Shown here: positions 1-7,002 of the stretch, in pieces
How the letters are laid out: every line of letters begins with the position of its first letter
Position numbering within the stretch: position 1 is the first letter of the stretch
Assembly: GCF_044068515.1 (NCBI RefSeq)
Contig: NZ_JBIPKI010000036.1
Location: forward strand, 1 to 25,920
Origin: Desulfurivibrio sp044068515
GTDB lineage: Bacteria > Desulfobacterota > Desulfobulbia > Desulfobulbales > Desulfurivibrionaceae
Length of the DNA stretch: 25,920 bases
Direction of reading: 5' to 3'
Position numbers and translations under genes: made by a program
The notes under the pieces: generated by a model
Seen by the model: the letters and a program-made list of their open reading frames with translations, nothing else
Database searches by the model: none
Told to the model about the DNA's origin: nothing

Positions 1-1
1 C

Positions 2-622
2 GGCGGCGCCGACGTGGACCCCGAACTCTACGAAAATGGTGAAAGCCCCCATGCCGATGAAATTCGGGCGGCTGAAAGCAACCTGACCCAGCGATTGTTT
101 GGTTATGTCTTTTACCCCCTGCTCTGGTTGTTGCGGCTGCTGTTCCAGTCCCACGGGGGCACCCTGGATCTGAAGCGCGACGCGCTGGAAAAAGAGCTGA
201 TCGGCCGGGCCCTGGCCGCCGACAAGCCCATTCTGGGGATCTGTCGCGGCATGCAACTGATCAACGTGGTTCGCGGCGGCAACCTGAATCGCAACCTGGA
301 GGGATTCTACGTGGAAACCCCCCGGGTCCGCAGCCTGCTGCCGGTGAAGCGGGTCAGCCTGGAGGCCGATTCCCGCTTGGCCCGGATTACCGGGGCCGAG
401 ACCCTGCTGGTCAACGCCTTGCACGATCAGGCCGTCGCCGCTTTGGGCCGGAATCTAAAGGTCTGCGCCCGCGAGGACAACGGGATTGTCCAGGCCATCG
501 AAGCCACCGACCGCTGGTGCCTCGGGGTCCAGTGGCATCCCGAGTACCTGCCCCAGAAGGAAGTCCAGCAGCGGCTTTTCCAGTCCCTGGTCAGGGCCGC
601 CGGCCGCCGGGACGGAGACTGA
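2..622 (+). CDS. Class I glutamine amidotransferase, peptidase C26 (PuuD-like) type, 5' end missing
   Basis: The reading frame is open to the left edge, so the true start lies outside the window. The visible protein begins with GGADVDPELY, the conserved loop of gamma-glutamyl-gamma-aminobutyrate hydrolase-like amidotransferases. The nucleophile elbow GICRGMQ (catalytic Cys) follows, and the His-Glu pair lies in QWHPEY near the C-terminus, so the catalytic triad is intact. Known family members hydrolyse gamma-glutamyl amide bonds in the cytoplasm, for example in putrescine breakdown; the substrate here cannot be told. An oddity is a hydrophobic stretch (FGYVFYPLLWLLRLLF) between the first loop and the helix leading to the Cys elbow. 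It looks like an insertion that could touch the membrane. The gene ends about 20 bases before the sodB promoter and is not co-transcribed with a visible partner. Confidence 0.85.
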   Translation, partial: GGADVDPELYENGESPHADEIRAAESNLTQRLFGYVFYPLLWLLRLLFQSHGGTLDLKRDALEKELIGRALAADKPILGICRGMQLINVVRGGNLNRNLEGFYVETPRVRSLLPVKRVSLEADSRLARITGAETLLVNALHDQAVAALGRNLKVCAREDNGIVQAIEATDRWCLGVQWHPEYLPQKEVQQRLFQSLVRAAGRRDGD

Positions 623-643
623 ATCCGGGCCGGGGAACGGAAC

Positions 644-671
644 TTGACAAGCCCTCGCCGCCTGCTATGCT
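644..671 (+). promoter_or_regulatory. Sigma70-type promoter of sodB
   Basis: A perfect TTGACA (644-649) is followed after 16 bases by TATGCT (666-671), which is preceded by TG at 663-664, an extended -10. The predicted transcript starts near 678 and gives a leader of about 40 bases. A strong Shine-Dalgarno AAGGAGG (704-710) precedes the ATG at 720. I see no convincing Fur box. Confidence 0.7.
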
Positions 672-719
672 TTTAACAGAGCCGCGCCCCGACAGATTAT
701 TACAAGGAGGAAAACTATC

Positions 720-1328
720 ATGAGTCTGAAACTGCCCGGACTGCCCTATGCCCTCAACGCCCTGGAGCCCCACCTCAGCGCCCGGACCCTGGAGTTTCAC
801 TACGGCAAGCATCACCAGGCTTACGTGGACAACGGCAACAAACTGCTGGCGGACAGCGACCTTGCCGGCCTGGCCATGGAGGAAATCATGCGGCGAACCG
901 CCGACGATGCCGGCAAGGCCGGCATATTCAACAATGTGGCCCAGGTCTGGAACCACTCTTTCTACTGGCAGGGGATGAAGCCCGGGGGCGGCGGCCAGCC
1001 CGGCGGCAGGATTGCCGAGTTGATCAAGGCCGACCTGGGCGGCTTTGACCAATTTGTCGCCGAATTCAAGAATGCCGGGGCCACCCAGTTCGGCAGCGGC
1101 TGGGCCTGGCTGGTTCTGGCCGAGGGCAAGCTCGGGGTGACCAAAACCCCCAACGCCGAAAACCCCCTGACCCGGGGCATGGTGCCCCTGCTGACCATGG
1201 ATGTCTGGGAGCACGCCTACTACCTGGACTACCAGAACCGCCGCCCCGACTACATGGCCACTTTCCTGGAAAAGCTGGTCAACTGGGATTTCGTCAACGC
1301 CAACCTGGCCAAGCTCACCTCAAGCTGA
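720..1328 (+). CDS. sodB: Superoxide dismutase, iron type
   Basis: The 202-residue product converts superoxide to hydrogen peroxide and oxygen in the cytoplasm; no signal peptide is present. The four metal ligands are visible: His27 (FHYGKHHQAYV), His79 (NHSFYW), Asp161 and His165 (DVWEHAYYLDYQNRRPDY). Gln75 in FNNVAQVWNH and the run ATQFGSGWAWLV are the pattern of iron enzymes; manganese enzymes usually have Gly at the first position and Gln at a later one. Length is normal for the family. The ATG has a strong ribosome binding site 9 bases upstream and its own promoter. The gene stands alone, convergent with the DUF502 gene, with a hairpin between them. In an organism carrying a cbb3 oxidase it fits defence against oxygen by-products. 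Confidence 0.95.
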   Translation: MSLKLPGLPYALNALEPHLSARTLEFHYGKHHQAYVDNGNKLLADSDLAGLAMEEIMRRTADDAGKAGIFNNVAQVWNHSFYWQGMKPGGGGQPGGRIAELIKADLGGFDQFVAEFKNAGATQFGSGWAWLVLAEGKLGVTKTPNAENPLTRGMVPLLTMDVWEHAYYLDYQNRRPDYMATFLEKLVNWDFVNANLAKLTSS

Positions 1329-1358
1329 ACCCGGCAAACCGGAACAAAATGTCAAGCA

Positions 1359-1392
1359 CCCCAGCGGCCCGCGGACGCCGGCGCCGCTGGGG
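1359..1392. terminator. Inverted repeat between convergent genes, probable terminator
   Basis: A perfect 10-base stem (CCCCAGCGGC at 1359-1368 with GCCGCTGGGG at 1383-1392) encloses a 14-base loop. It lies between the stop codons of sodB and the DUF502 gene. There is no U tract on the plus side; on the minus side a short TTTT appears about 12 bases beyond the stem. It may act on both transcripts, more likely on the minus one. Confidence 0.5.
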
Positions 1393-1425
1393 GCAGCCGC
1401 GGCCGGCTGGCGGGAAAGGCCGGAC

Positions 1426-1968
1426 TTAGCGGGAGGAAACTCCGCCGGAGACGATGAGCTTCATGATTTCAGCCGGATCGGCGGCCAGGGGAGTTACCCG
1501 GTCGCGGGCGACGATGAGCAGGTTGCCGGCGAAATTGTAGGACTGGGGCAGATAGACGGCGACACTATCGGCCAGCCCCAGGTTTTGCAACTCGTCCCGG
1601 GTAATGAAACCCAGCACCCGCACCTGGTGGTCCGCGTCCAGGGCCACCTCCACCGGCTTGTTGAAGCTCTTTTTGTCGCCGACAAAGGCGTTGACCAGGT
1701 CCTTGATGGAGGTGTAGAGCAGGGCCACCAGGGGCAACCGGGCGAAAAGACGGTCCACCAGGGCGACCAGCCGGTGGGCCAGCAGGTTGGAGGTCACAAA
1801 CCCCACGGCCAGAATCATCCCGATGGTCAGCAGAAAACCGGCCCCCGGCAAGGCAAAGGGGAAAATGCCATCGATCTTGGTAAAAACCAGGTAGACCACG
1901 TAAACCGTGACCACCCCCGGCACCAGAATGAGCAGGCCCTGGAGAAAGTACTGGCTGATTTTTTTCAT
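1426..1968 (-). CDS. DUF502 family membrane protein
   Basis: This 180-residue protein has two transmembrane segments (about residues 8-30 and 43-65) followed by a soluble domain of about 110 residues. The features typical of DUF502 are present: the N-terminal FLQGLLILVPGVVTVYVVY segment, the PLVALLYTSIKDLVNAF stretch after the second membrane segment, and the VAVYLPQSYNFAGNLLIV region near the end. The function of the family is not established; plant relatives (COV1/LCV) are membrane proteins linked to trafficking, which does not transfer to bacteria. A Shine-Dalgarno AGAGGA precedes the ATG. The gene is divergent from the TlpA-like gene and convergent with sodB, so it is probably monocistronic. 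Confidence 0.85.
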   Translation of the reverse strand: MKKISQYFLQGLLILVPGVVTVYVVYLVFTKIDGIFPFALPGAGFLLTIGMILAVGFVTSNLLAHRLVALVDRLFARLPLVALLYTSIKDLVNAFVGDKKSFNKPVEVALDADHQVRVLGFITRDELQNLGLADSVAVYLPQSYNFAGNLLIVARDRVTPLAADPAEIMKLIVSGGVSSR

Positions 1969-2342
1969 GCTTCGGTCCTCTGGGTTGGCTTGATTGGTCC
2001 CCGGTCCGGTTCTTATGTCCCGGGCCCGGGAAGCTCGAGGTCGGCCCCGGAGCCGGCGGCTGCGGCCGGCGCCCCTAATCGGGCCGGGGTTGGTCCCTTA
2101 TCAGAAGGGGCGGCGCTGCCGACTGTGTTGAATCTATACCCCAGCGACCCGGCCCTGGCAACAGAGCGGCGCCGGTTGGGTCCACCCCCCGCTTCTCTTT
2201 ATCCTGCCCGCAGAAAGAAGGGAACCAGCGGCAAGGACGGCTGTCATGTTAAGAATACCTCGAGCCGCCCGGGGCCGGATCAGCGCCCAGCAACGCCGGC
2301 GGTTAAATATTCAATCCCCCCACAATCCGGGAGCCTTTTTTT
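1969..2342. other. Divergent intergenic region, DUF502 gene to TlpA-like gene
   Basis: This 374-base stretch separates two divergent genes and must carry both promoters. I found no convincing -35/-10 pair on either strand. It contains a perfect 14-base palindrome TCCCGGGCCCGGGA (2018-2031) and an AT-rich patch (GGTTAAATATTCAA, near 2300). The plus-strand gene has a Shine-Dalgarno GGGAG at 2329-2333, then a T tract up to the ATG at 2343. A long open frame crosses this region in phase with DUF502 antisense and has no coding features. Confidence 0.5.
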
Positions 2343-2843
2343 ATGAAGAGATTTTTATCTTTGGCAGCGATGCTTTGCCTGTTTTTCCTGCTGGCCGCCT
2401 GCAGCCGGGAGGTCGCGGAAGTAGGCGAACCGGCGCCGGACTTCAAGCTGGTCGATACCCAGGGCCGCAACTGGGAGCTGGCCGAACTAAAAGGTCAGGT
2501 GGTGTTTCTCCACTTCTGGGCCACCTGGTGCCCTTCCTGCCGGGAAGAATTGCCCTATATCCAAAGGCTCCACACCGACTTTCCCCAAGATCAGTTCAAG
2601 GTGCTGACCGTCCTCTACAGCGACGACCCGGTCCTGGCCGCCAATCTGACCGCCCGCATCGGCGCTGATTTCCCCCTCCTGGTCGACCCCAAGGCCAAGG
2701 TGGCCCAGGCTTACGGCCTGACCGGGGTGCCGGAAACCTACATCATTGACCGCCAGGGGGTCCTGCGGGAAAAAATTGTCGGCGCGGTTCCCTGGGACTC
2801 CGCCCCGGCCCGGCAGATGCTGCGGCAATATCTCGCCCCCTGA
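2343..2843 (+). CDS. TlpA/ResA-like thiol-disulfide lipoprotein
   Basis: The 166-residue product is a thioredoxin-fold protein of the TlpA/ResA/AhpC-TSA group. An N-terminal hydrophobic segment ends in a lipobox (LLAAC, Cys20), so it should be lipid-anchored on the periplasmic side. The core starts with GEPAPDFKLVDTQG and carries the redox motif WCPSC (Cys63 and Cys66) after HFWAT, then the cis-proline loop GVPETYIID. Such proteins reduce disulfides, often the CXXCH cysteines of apocytochromes c before heme attachment; with the cytochrome c and cbb3 genes further along this is a plausible role but not shown. The ATG has a GGGAG site 9 bases upstream. The gene is alone on its strand. A small repeat GCGGTT/AACCGC (2845-2862) follows the stop. 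Confidence 0.9.
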   Translation: MKRFLSLAAMLCLFFLLAACSREVAEVGEPAPDFKLVDTQGRNWELAELKGQVVFLHFWATWCPSCREELPYIQRLHTDFPQDQFKVLTVLYSDDPVLAANLTARIGADFPLLVDPKAKVAQAYGLTGVPETYIIDRQGVLREKIVGAVPWDSAPARQMLRQYLAP

Positions 2844-2966
2844 AGCGGTTCGGACCAACCGCGATAAACCGGAGTGGGCGGGATTCACCAGCAGGAACGG
2901 CAGTGTGACGGGGATTGCAACAAGGAAAAGATGGTCCTTCCCGGAGGGTCAAATTCCGCCGATCGA

Positions 2967-3011
2967 CTGGCGAAACGCCAGCCGGTGGACTGGTTATGAC
3001 ACCGGCTGGCG
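2967..3011. terminator. Overlapping hairpins between convergent genes, probable terminator
   Basis: A perfect 12-base stem (CGCCAGCCGGTG at 2976-2987 with CACCGGCTGGCG at 3000-3011, loop 12) lies between the TlpA-like and SHOCT genes, which converge here. A second, exclusive hairpin uses CTGGCG (2967-2972) with CGCCAG (2976-2981). On the plus side a T6 tract occurs at 3029-3034, 18 bases beyond the stem; on the minus side TTT follows directly. Confidence 0.55.
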
Positions 3012-3034
3012 GATCAACTTGAGCACAGGTTTTT

Positions 3035-3403
3035 TCAGTGCCCCAAGGCCTGTTTGCGGGCGTTGAATTCGGCCTCATCGATCTCGCCGCGGGCAAAACT
3101 CTCCCGCAACATAGTCAGGGCGCGGTCATCGCCGGCAACCGGGCCATTCCGACCGCTCCCCGAACCGGCAAAGCGCCATATCCCCCGCAACAGGGCGATA
3201 ATAGCCCATAATACCAGGGCCCAGAACAGTATCATCAGCAACATGCCGAACCAGCCCATGGGACCGGCTCCCGGTCCGAACCAGCTACCGAAGCCGCACC
3301 AGCCGGAACTGCCGCCATAACCGCCAAAAGCCAATACTTCATCGGGCCTGAATACCAGTACCGCCAGCAAGGCCAAGGGGAAAATTCCGGTTAAACTTTT
3401 CAT
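3035..3403 (-). CDS. Small membrane protein with C-terminal SHOCT domain
   Basis: The 122-residue product has a signal-like N-terminus (about residues 1-25, ending FRPDEVLA), a glycine- and tryptophan-rich segment (FGGYGGSSGWCGFGSWFG), one strong transmembrane segment (about 52-74) and a C-terminal SHOCT domain (about 92-120; LTMLRESFARGEIDEAEFNARK). SHOCT is a short helical domain found at the ends of many bacterial membrane proteins and thought to help oligomerisation or binding; a precise function is unknown. AGGAG precedes the ATG by 10 bases. The gene is alone on its strand between two structured intergenic regions; a sigma54-like motif lies 85 bases upstream of the start. Confidence 0.85.
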   Translation of the reverse strand: MKSLTGIFPLALLAVLVFRPDEVLAFGGYGGSSGWCGFGSWFGPGAGPMGWFGMLLMILFWALVLWAIIALLRGIWRFAGSGSGRNGPVAGDDRALTMLRESFARGEIDEAEFNARKQALGH

Positions 3404-3773
3404 CGGTTATATCTCCTGGTGAAATTTTCGCCCGCCTCCCCGGGAAGGCGGACCCGTAAGTTGATCCCTATCCTGGGAAATATAGTAATCAAAATTCGTG
3501 CCATACCCTGCCGCAACCAAGTCAAGTCACTGCAACAGAGTAATACTTGAGGCGAAGCCGATCACCGCCGGCTGACAACTTGCCGCCTGGGCGAGTGGTT
3601 GACCTGGTTATTTTTTATCCAGTGGTGATCGAAGTGGTTATGATTTACCCGGAGCGAGAGAGCCGGCCGGTCGGGGGGCACAACGCCGGGTTGCCGATGA
3701 ACCGCGGGAGCTGGGGACAGGGGGAAAACCCGGCGGGATGTCCGGGGCCATCCGGAGGATTGGCCGGCGTGGC
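3404..3773. other. Intergenic region, AsmA-like gene to SHOCT gene
   Basis: This 370-base region follows the AsmA-like stop codon and precedes the SHOCT start, both on the minus strand. Next to the AsmA-like gene, the minus strand has a short repeat (GGATG/CATCC) and a GGGTTTT run that could be a weak terminator. The middle holds an AT-rich patch around 3610-3650. The end nearest the SHOCT gene holds the sigma54-like motif and a leader hairpin. Short open frames here show no protein-like features. Confidence 0.45.
3488..3503 (-). promoter_or_regulatory. Possible sigma54 (-24/-12) promoter for the SHOCT gene
   Basis: On the minus strand the sequence reads TGGCACGAATTTTGAT: a perfect TGGCAC -24 element, five bases, then TTGAT in place of the consensus TTGCA/T. 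A transcript from here would start near 3477 and have a leader of about 74 bases containing a CCGCCT/AGGCGG hairpin (3432-3451). The -12 element deviates at a conserved C, so the call is weak. Confidence 0.3.
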
Positions 3774-5201
3774 TCAAGGCGCCGGGGGCGCCACCGAACC
3801 GGTGTAGAAAACTTCGCACTCTCCCCCGGGAAACAGTCTCGCTCCCCGTTGCAACAATCTGCGGACCGGGCCGGTAAGAGAGGCGATAATGCTCGGCTGT
3901 TCCACCACCGGGGCCTGGAAGGGCCCGTGGATTTGCTGCTTTACCACGGCACAGCCCCGGTCATCCAGCAGAGCGATGGTCAAGTTGTCAAAGCGCTCGT
4001 TGACTAAATCAAGTTTTCCCTGGAGGGCGAGGCGGTTCTCTCCGGTCGCCAAGGCCACATCCCGGGCCCGGGCCTGGCCGGCCTCGAGTTCCCAGTCGGA
4101 AACCAGGGTCCTGACCTCGCTGGCGCCGCCGCTGCCCTGGAAAATGGTGGCGAACTGGACCCCCTTGGTGGCGGCCAGGCCCACTGGCCCGACGAAAAGA
4201 AAGGCCCCCACGTCGACAAGGTTGAAGGTCTGGGTGGCTTCGAACCGGCCAATCATCCGGTCAAGATCGGTGCCGATAAAGGTGAGGTTCTCGCCCCGCA
4301 GGGCCAGCCGGCCGGCCGCGGTTCGCCGCAACTCCTCCACCTCGCTGCCGCGCATGGTCAACTGAGCGGAGAAATCCATCGACCCTCGGGCAACCTCCTG
4401 CGGGGTCAGGGTTTGTATAAACTCTTCGATCCTGAACCGCGGCAGGGAGAAATCGACGGCGTATTCGGGCTCGGCCCCGCTGAAGCGGGCCAGAATCCGC
4501 CCCTTGCCCTCGGCCCCGAAGAGCCGGATTGTGACCGGGGCAAATTCGTAACTTCCCTGCCGGCCATCCGCCGACAACGCAAGGTTGGAGCCCCTGAAAT
4601 CATCGTGCCGGATTTCCTGGCAGGCGAGATCCGCTCGCAAGGCCAGGTTCTGCATGAAGTCCGGGCTGGTCTCCGGGGCCAGCTGGAGTTGGCGGACCTC
4701 GAGCCTGCAGCCCTCGGCGCTGAATTCAGTCCCCGATCGCCGGTCGAGGTAAACCAAATCCCCTTCCCGCAAGGAAATGCGCGGGGCCGTCCAAGCGGCA
4801 AGATCCTGCCGTTGCTGCTCCGGCGGTTGGAAATTGAAGCTGCCGTCAAGGCCCTGCTCGACGGTGATCCTGGCCTTTTCCACGACCACCCGGCTGATTC
4901 GGACTTCCTTTTTGAGCAGGGGCAAGGGATTAAGCCCGATCCGAATCTTTTCCGCCACCGCCAATTCGCTGTCTCGATTGCGCAGCTGAACATTCTCCAG
5001 GCTGACGAACAAGCCCGGGAAGAAACCGAAATCCAGGCGGCCACCGACCCGGACCTCCATCCCCAGGATACTGGAAGCAGTCGTCTCAATCCGTGATTTG
5101 ACCGCCCCGGTATCCACCTTCTGGAGCAGCAGCAACACTCCCACGATAAAGAGAACGCCCAGGGCGCCAACGGCCAGGAGGATGATTTTTGCCAACTTCA
5201 A
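3774..5201 (-). CDS. AsmA family protein
   Basis: The 475-residue product begins with one membrane segment (about residues 5-27) and then the typical AsmA N-terminal region, with ETTASSILGMEVRVGG, FFPGLFVSLENVQL and the positions 'LNPLPLLKKEVRISRVVV'. AsmA-like proteins hang in the periplasm from the inner membrane and are linked to outer membrane assembly and phospholipid traffic; the large relatives TamB, YhdP and YdbH are bridge-like lipid transporters. This one is shorter than E. coli AsmA (617 residues). The start is TTG: a GAGGA site lies 8 bases upstream and the preceding gene's stop is only 3 bases away. It is the last gene of the PA2779-like / C39-like / AsmA-like group. Confidence 0.85.
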   Translation of the reverse strand: MKLAKIILLAVGALGVLFIVGVLLLLQKVDTGAVKSRIETTASSILGMEVRVGGRLDFGFFPGLFVSLENVQLRNRDSELAVAEKIRIGLNPLPLLKKEVRISRVVVEKARITVEQGLDGSFNFQPPEQQRQDLAAWTAPRISLREGDLVYLDRRSGTEFSAEGCRLEVRQLQLAPETSPDFMQNLALRADLACQEIRHDDFRGSNLALSADGRQGSYEFAPVTIRLFGAEGKGRILARFSGAEPEYAVDFSLPRFRIEEFIQTLTPQEVARGSMDFSAQLTMRGSEVEELRRTAAGRLALRGENLTFIGTDLDRMIGRFEATQTFNLVDVGAFLFVGPVGLAATKGVQFATIFQGSGGASEVRTLVSDWELEAGQARARDVALATGENRLALQGKLDLVNERFDNLTIALLDDRGCAVVKQQIHGPFQAPVVEQPSIIASLTGPVRRLLQRGARLFPGGECEVFYTGSVAPPAP

Positions 5202-5204
5202 AAT

Positions 5205-6155
5205 TTATTCCTCGCCAATTTCCTCCAGGGTCTGCTGGAACTGTTCCTCCAAGGGACCCCCCAGTTCGATGGCCTGCCTGATTACGGTCAGGGCCTCGGC
5301 CCGGCGACCGGTGGCCGCCAGGGCCAGGGCCAGGTTGTTCAGAGCCGGGCCATTGTCCGGCTGCAGGCTCAGGGCCCGGCGGAATGCCTCTTCAGCCCCG
5401 GCCGGATCGCCAAGCAGATAGAGCGTATTGCCCCGCCCCATCCAAGCGACAAAACTGGCTGGCCAACGAGCCAGGGCGGCGGCATAACCCCGGCTGGCGG
5501 CCGACCATTGGCTGGCCTGCTCCAGGCCGACCACCGCCGCCAGGAAAGTCTCTTCGGAGGCCGTGGCCGGTATTTGCTCCGGCGCCAGCACCAGCAGGCC
5601 CCAGGACCCGCTGCGCCGCCAGGTATTGGCAAAAACCCGGGCCGACAAGCTTGTGGCCGCTTGGGCCCCGGAATGGAGCATAAAGCTGTTCTGGTCCCGA
5701 TCGTAGCCGATAACCACCGCGTAGTGCCAGCGGGGAAACCAGCTTAGACCAAGATTCTGGAGCACCAGGACGGGATGCCCCGCCGCCAGTTCGGCCAACA
5801 GAGCCTCGCCGCCGGCAATGGGATGGGCCAGGCGCCCGTGGCGCCGAGTGGCCGCGATGATGGCCGGCTGGAGACTGCCCTGCAAGTCCGGGGAGTAAAC
5901 CTGGTCGGTCAGTTGGTCCGGGGTAATCTCGCGGCCGCTCCAGGTCAGGAGCATGGCCAGGGCCGCCGGCCCGCACTGATATTCTTCCTGGGCATAAAAG
6001 GGAACGGAGTCGATAAAAACCCGCTCCGGGCCGGGGTGCTCCCGGAAAGAACCAGGGAAAGAGCCGGCACAGCCGGCCAGGGTCAGCAGCAGGAAGAGGA
6101 GCAGGAGCCGGGAACGGAGATGTTCACCGGCCCGGCCGGGGAACAGCCGCGGCAT
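5205..6155 (-). CDS. PA2778-like C39-family cysteine peptidase lipoprotein with TPR repeats
   Basis: The start at 6155 gives a 316-residue lipoprotein: signal segment (16-28), lipobox LAGC (Cys29), peptidase domain (about 45-190) and TPR repeats (about 195-310; SFVAWMGRGNTLYLLGDPAGAEEAFRRAL and following). The peptidase part resembles C39 bacteriocin-processing proteases: Cys61 in YAQEEYQCGPAALAMLL and His in RWHYAVVIGYD are the likely catalytic pair. Proteins of this layout are known as the PA2778 family and usually sit beside a PA2779 gene, as here. The substrate is unknown; anchorage and TPRs suggest a periplasmic or outer membrane role. A longer frame begins at a TTG (6224) but adds a non-signal-like arginine-rich extension. 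The AsmA-like gene follows after 3 bases. Confidence 0.85.
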   Translation of the reverse strand: MPRLFPGRAGEHLRSRLLLLFLLLTLAGCAGSFPGSFREHPGPERVFIDSVPFYAQEEYQCGPAALAMLLTWSGREITPDQLTDQVYSPDLQGSLQPAIIAATRRHGRLAHPIAGGEALLAELAAGHPVLVLQNLGLSWFPRWHYAVVIGYDRDQNSFMLHSGAQAATSLSARVFANTWRRSGSWGLLVLAPEQIPATASEETFLAAVVGLEQASQWSAASRGYAAALARWPASFVAWMGRGNTLYLLGDPAGAEEAFRRALSLQPDNGPALNNLALALAATGRRAEALTVIRQAIELGGPLEEQFQQTLEEIGEE

Positions 6156-6170
6156 TTTTGACGGAGCTGA

Positions 6171-6207
6171 GAGGCGGCCGCCGGCCCCGAGGGTTGACGG
6201 CCGCCTC
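6171..6207 (-). promoter_or_regulatory. Intercistronic hairpin between PA2779-like and C39-like genes
   Basis: GAGGCGGCC (6171-6179) pairs perfectly with GGCCGCCTC (6199-6207) around a 19-base loop. It lies in the 78-base space between the two genes. No U tract follows on the minus strand, so it more likely causes partial read-through or protects the upstream mRNA than ends transcription. Confidence 0.45.
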
Positions 6208-6233
6208 CGGCTTGGACCCGGCAAGCGCGGGCC

Positions 6234-6653
6234 TCAGCGGGCGGAGCGGGTAAATGGAAATACTTTGGTGAAACCAAGGATATCGGTGATCAGCAGCACG
6301 AGGAAAATCAAAACCACCGCCCCAATGACGGCGCCCACCCCGGCACCGGCCGGCAGCCGATCCAGTTCACCGGCAATCTTCAGCACTTCCTCTTCGGTAA
6401 GAGCGGCCACCCGGCTTCTGGCTTCGGCGGGGTTGACCCCCTGGTTGATCATGGCCTGCTGGACATCCTCCCTTTCCAGGAAGGCGGCGACCCGGGCCCG
6501 GGCATCATCGGTCGCCTGGACATTGATGACCGTCTCGGTCCCGATCAGGCCGGCTTTGGCGGAATGCACGCTCATGGTCAGGTCCAGCAGCACAAATGAA
6601 ACGAGCAGCAACAAACACAAAGGCTTTCCGGCGTAACTGATCAACTTTCGCAT
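6234..6653 (-). CDS. PA2779 family protein
   Basis: The 139-residue product has an N-terminal hydrophobic segment (about residues 8-34, ending HSAKA), a helical acidic middle (DDARARVAAFLEREDVQQAMINQGVNPAEARSRVAALTEEEV is its core, positions about 50-90) and a C-terminal membrane segment (about 103-127). This is the PA2779 family, which pairs with PA2778-like peptidases. Its role is unknown. The middle region looks like a small helical regulatory or substrate-like segment, with the sequence VNPAEARSRVAALT conserved in the family. The gene has a strong Shine-Dalgarno AGGAGG and a promoter 60-90 bases upstream, so it heads the operon; the C39-like and AsmA-like genes follow. Confidence 0.85.
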   Translation of the reverse strand: MRKLISYAGKPLCLLLLVSFVLLDLTMSVHSAKAGLIGTETVINVQATDDARARVAAFLEREDVQQAMINQGVNPAEARSRVAALTEEEVLKIAGELDRLPAGAGVGAVIGAVVLIFLVLLITDILGFTKVFPFTRSAR

Positions 6654-7002
6654 TGGTTTCCTCCTGTAAATGGGTAAATGAAGATTAGGCGCTTGGCCTG
6701 TTGGAAATGCATATCTCCTTAATAAGGGAAAGAGGGCCAGGCTGTCAACTCGAAATCGGCCGGGAGCCCGGCGGCAATCATGGCCCTCCAGGGTTAACAG
6801 CCTCGCGTTTCACAGAAATTGCATGTTAGAGTTTGTTTTTATGTTTTCGAAAATTCCCTGAACCAGGTAAAACTGTGCAGGACAGCAGCGGCACCGAGGC
6901 CTGAGCCCGTTCTGGAGCGCAAAAAGGGCCACGGCCGTGATATTGCCGGCAACAGCCGGCCGGACTTGATAATTAGTGGGTCACTGCGGGAGGAATATTG
7001 CC
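6654..7002. other. Divergent intergenic region, PA2779-like to DUF3047 genes
   Basis: This 349-base region carries the minus-strand promoter described at 6719-6748. For the plus-strand operon the only candidate is TTGCAT (6819-6824) with TATGTT (6840-6845), a 15-base spacer, which is weak; it would leave a leader of about 150 bases. The segment 6800-6860 is distinctly AT-rich compared with the neighbourhood. I see no gene in it. Confidence 0.45.
6719..6748 (-). promoter_or_regulatory. Sigma70-type promoter of the PA2779-like operon
   Basis: On the minus strand TTGACA (6748-6743) is followed after 18 bases by TATTAA (6724-6719). The predicted start is near 6712, leaving a leader of about 59 bases before the ATG at 6653. 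Confidence 0.55.

Noticed and set aside
1201..2346. A 381-codon plus-strand frame running from sodB through the DUF502 region to the TlpA-like gene
   Set aside because: It overlaps three supported genes and has low-complexity composition.
4063..4080. Repeated CCCGGGCCCGGG words (also near 2019, 6493 and 7388)
   Set aside because: Inside genes these are mostly Ala-Arg-Ala-Arg codons (GCC CGG) in GC-rich DNA; only the intergenic copy at 2018-2031 is a longer palindrome, and one copy is not evidence of a repeat family.
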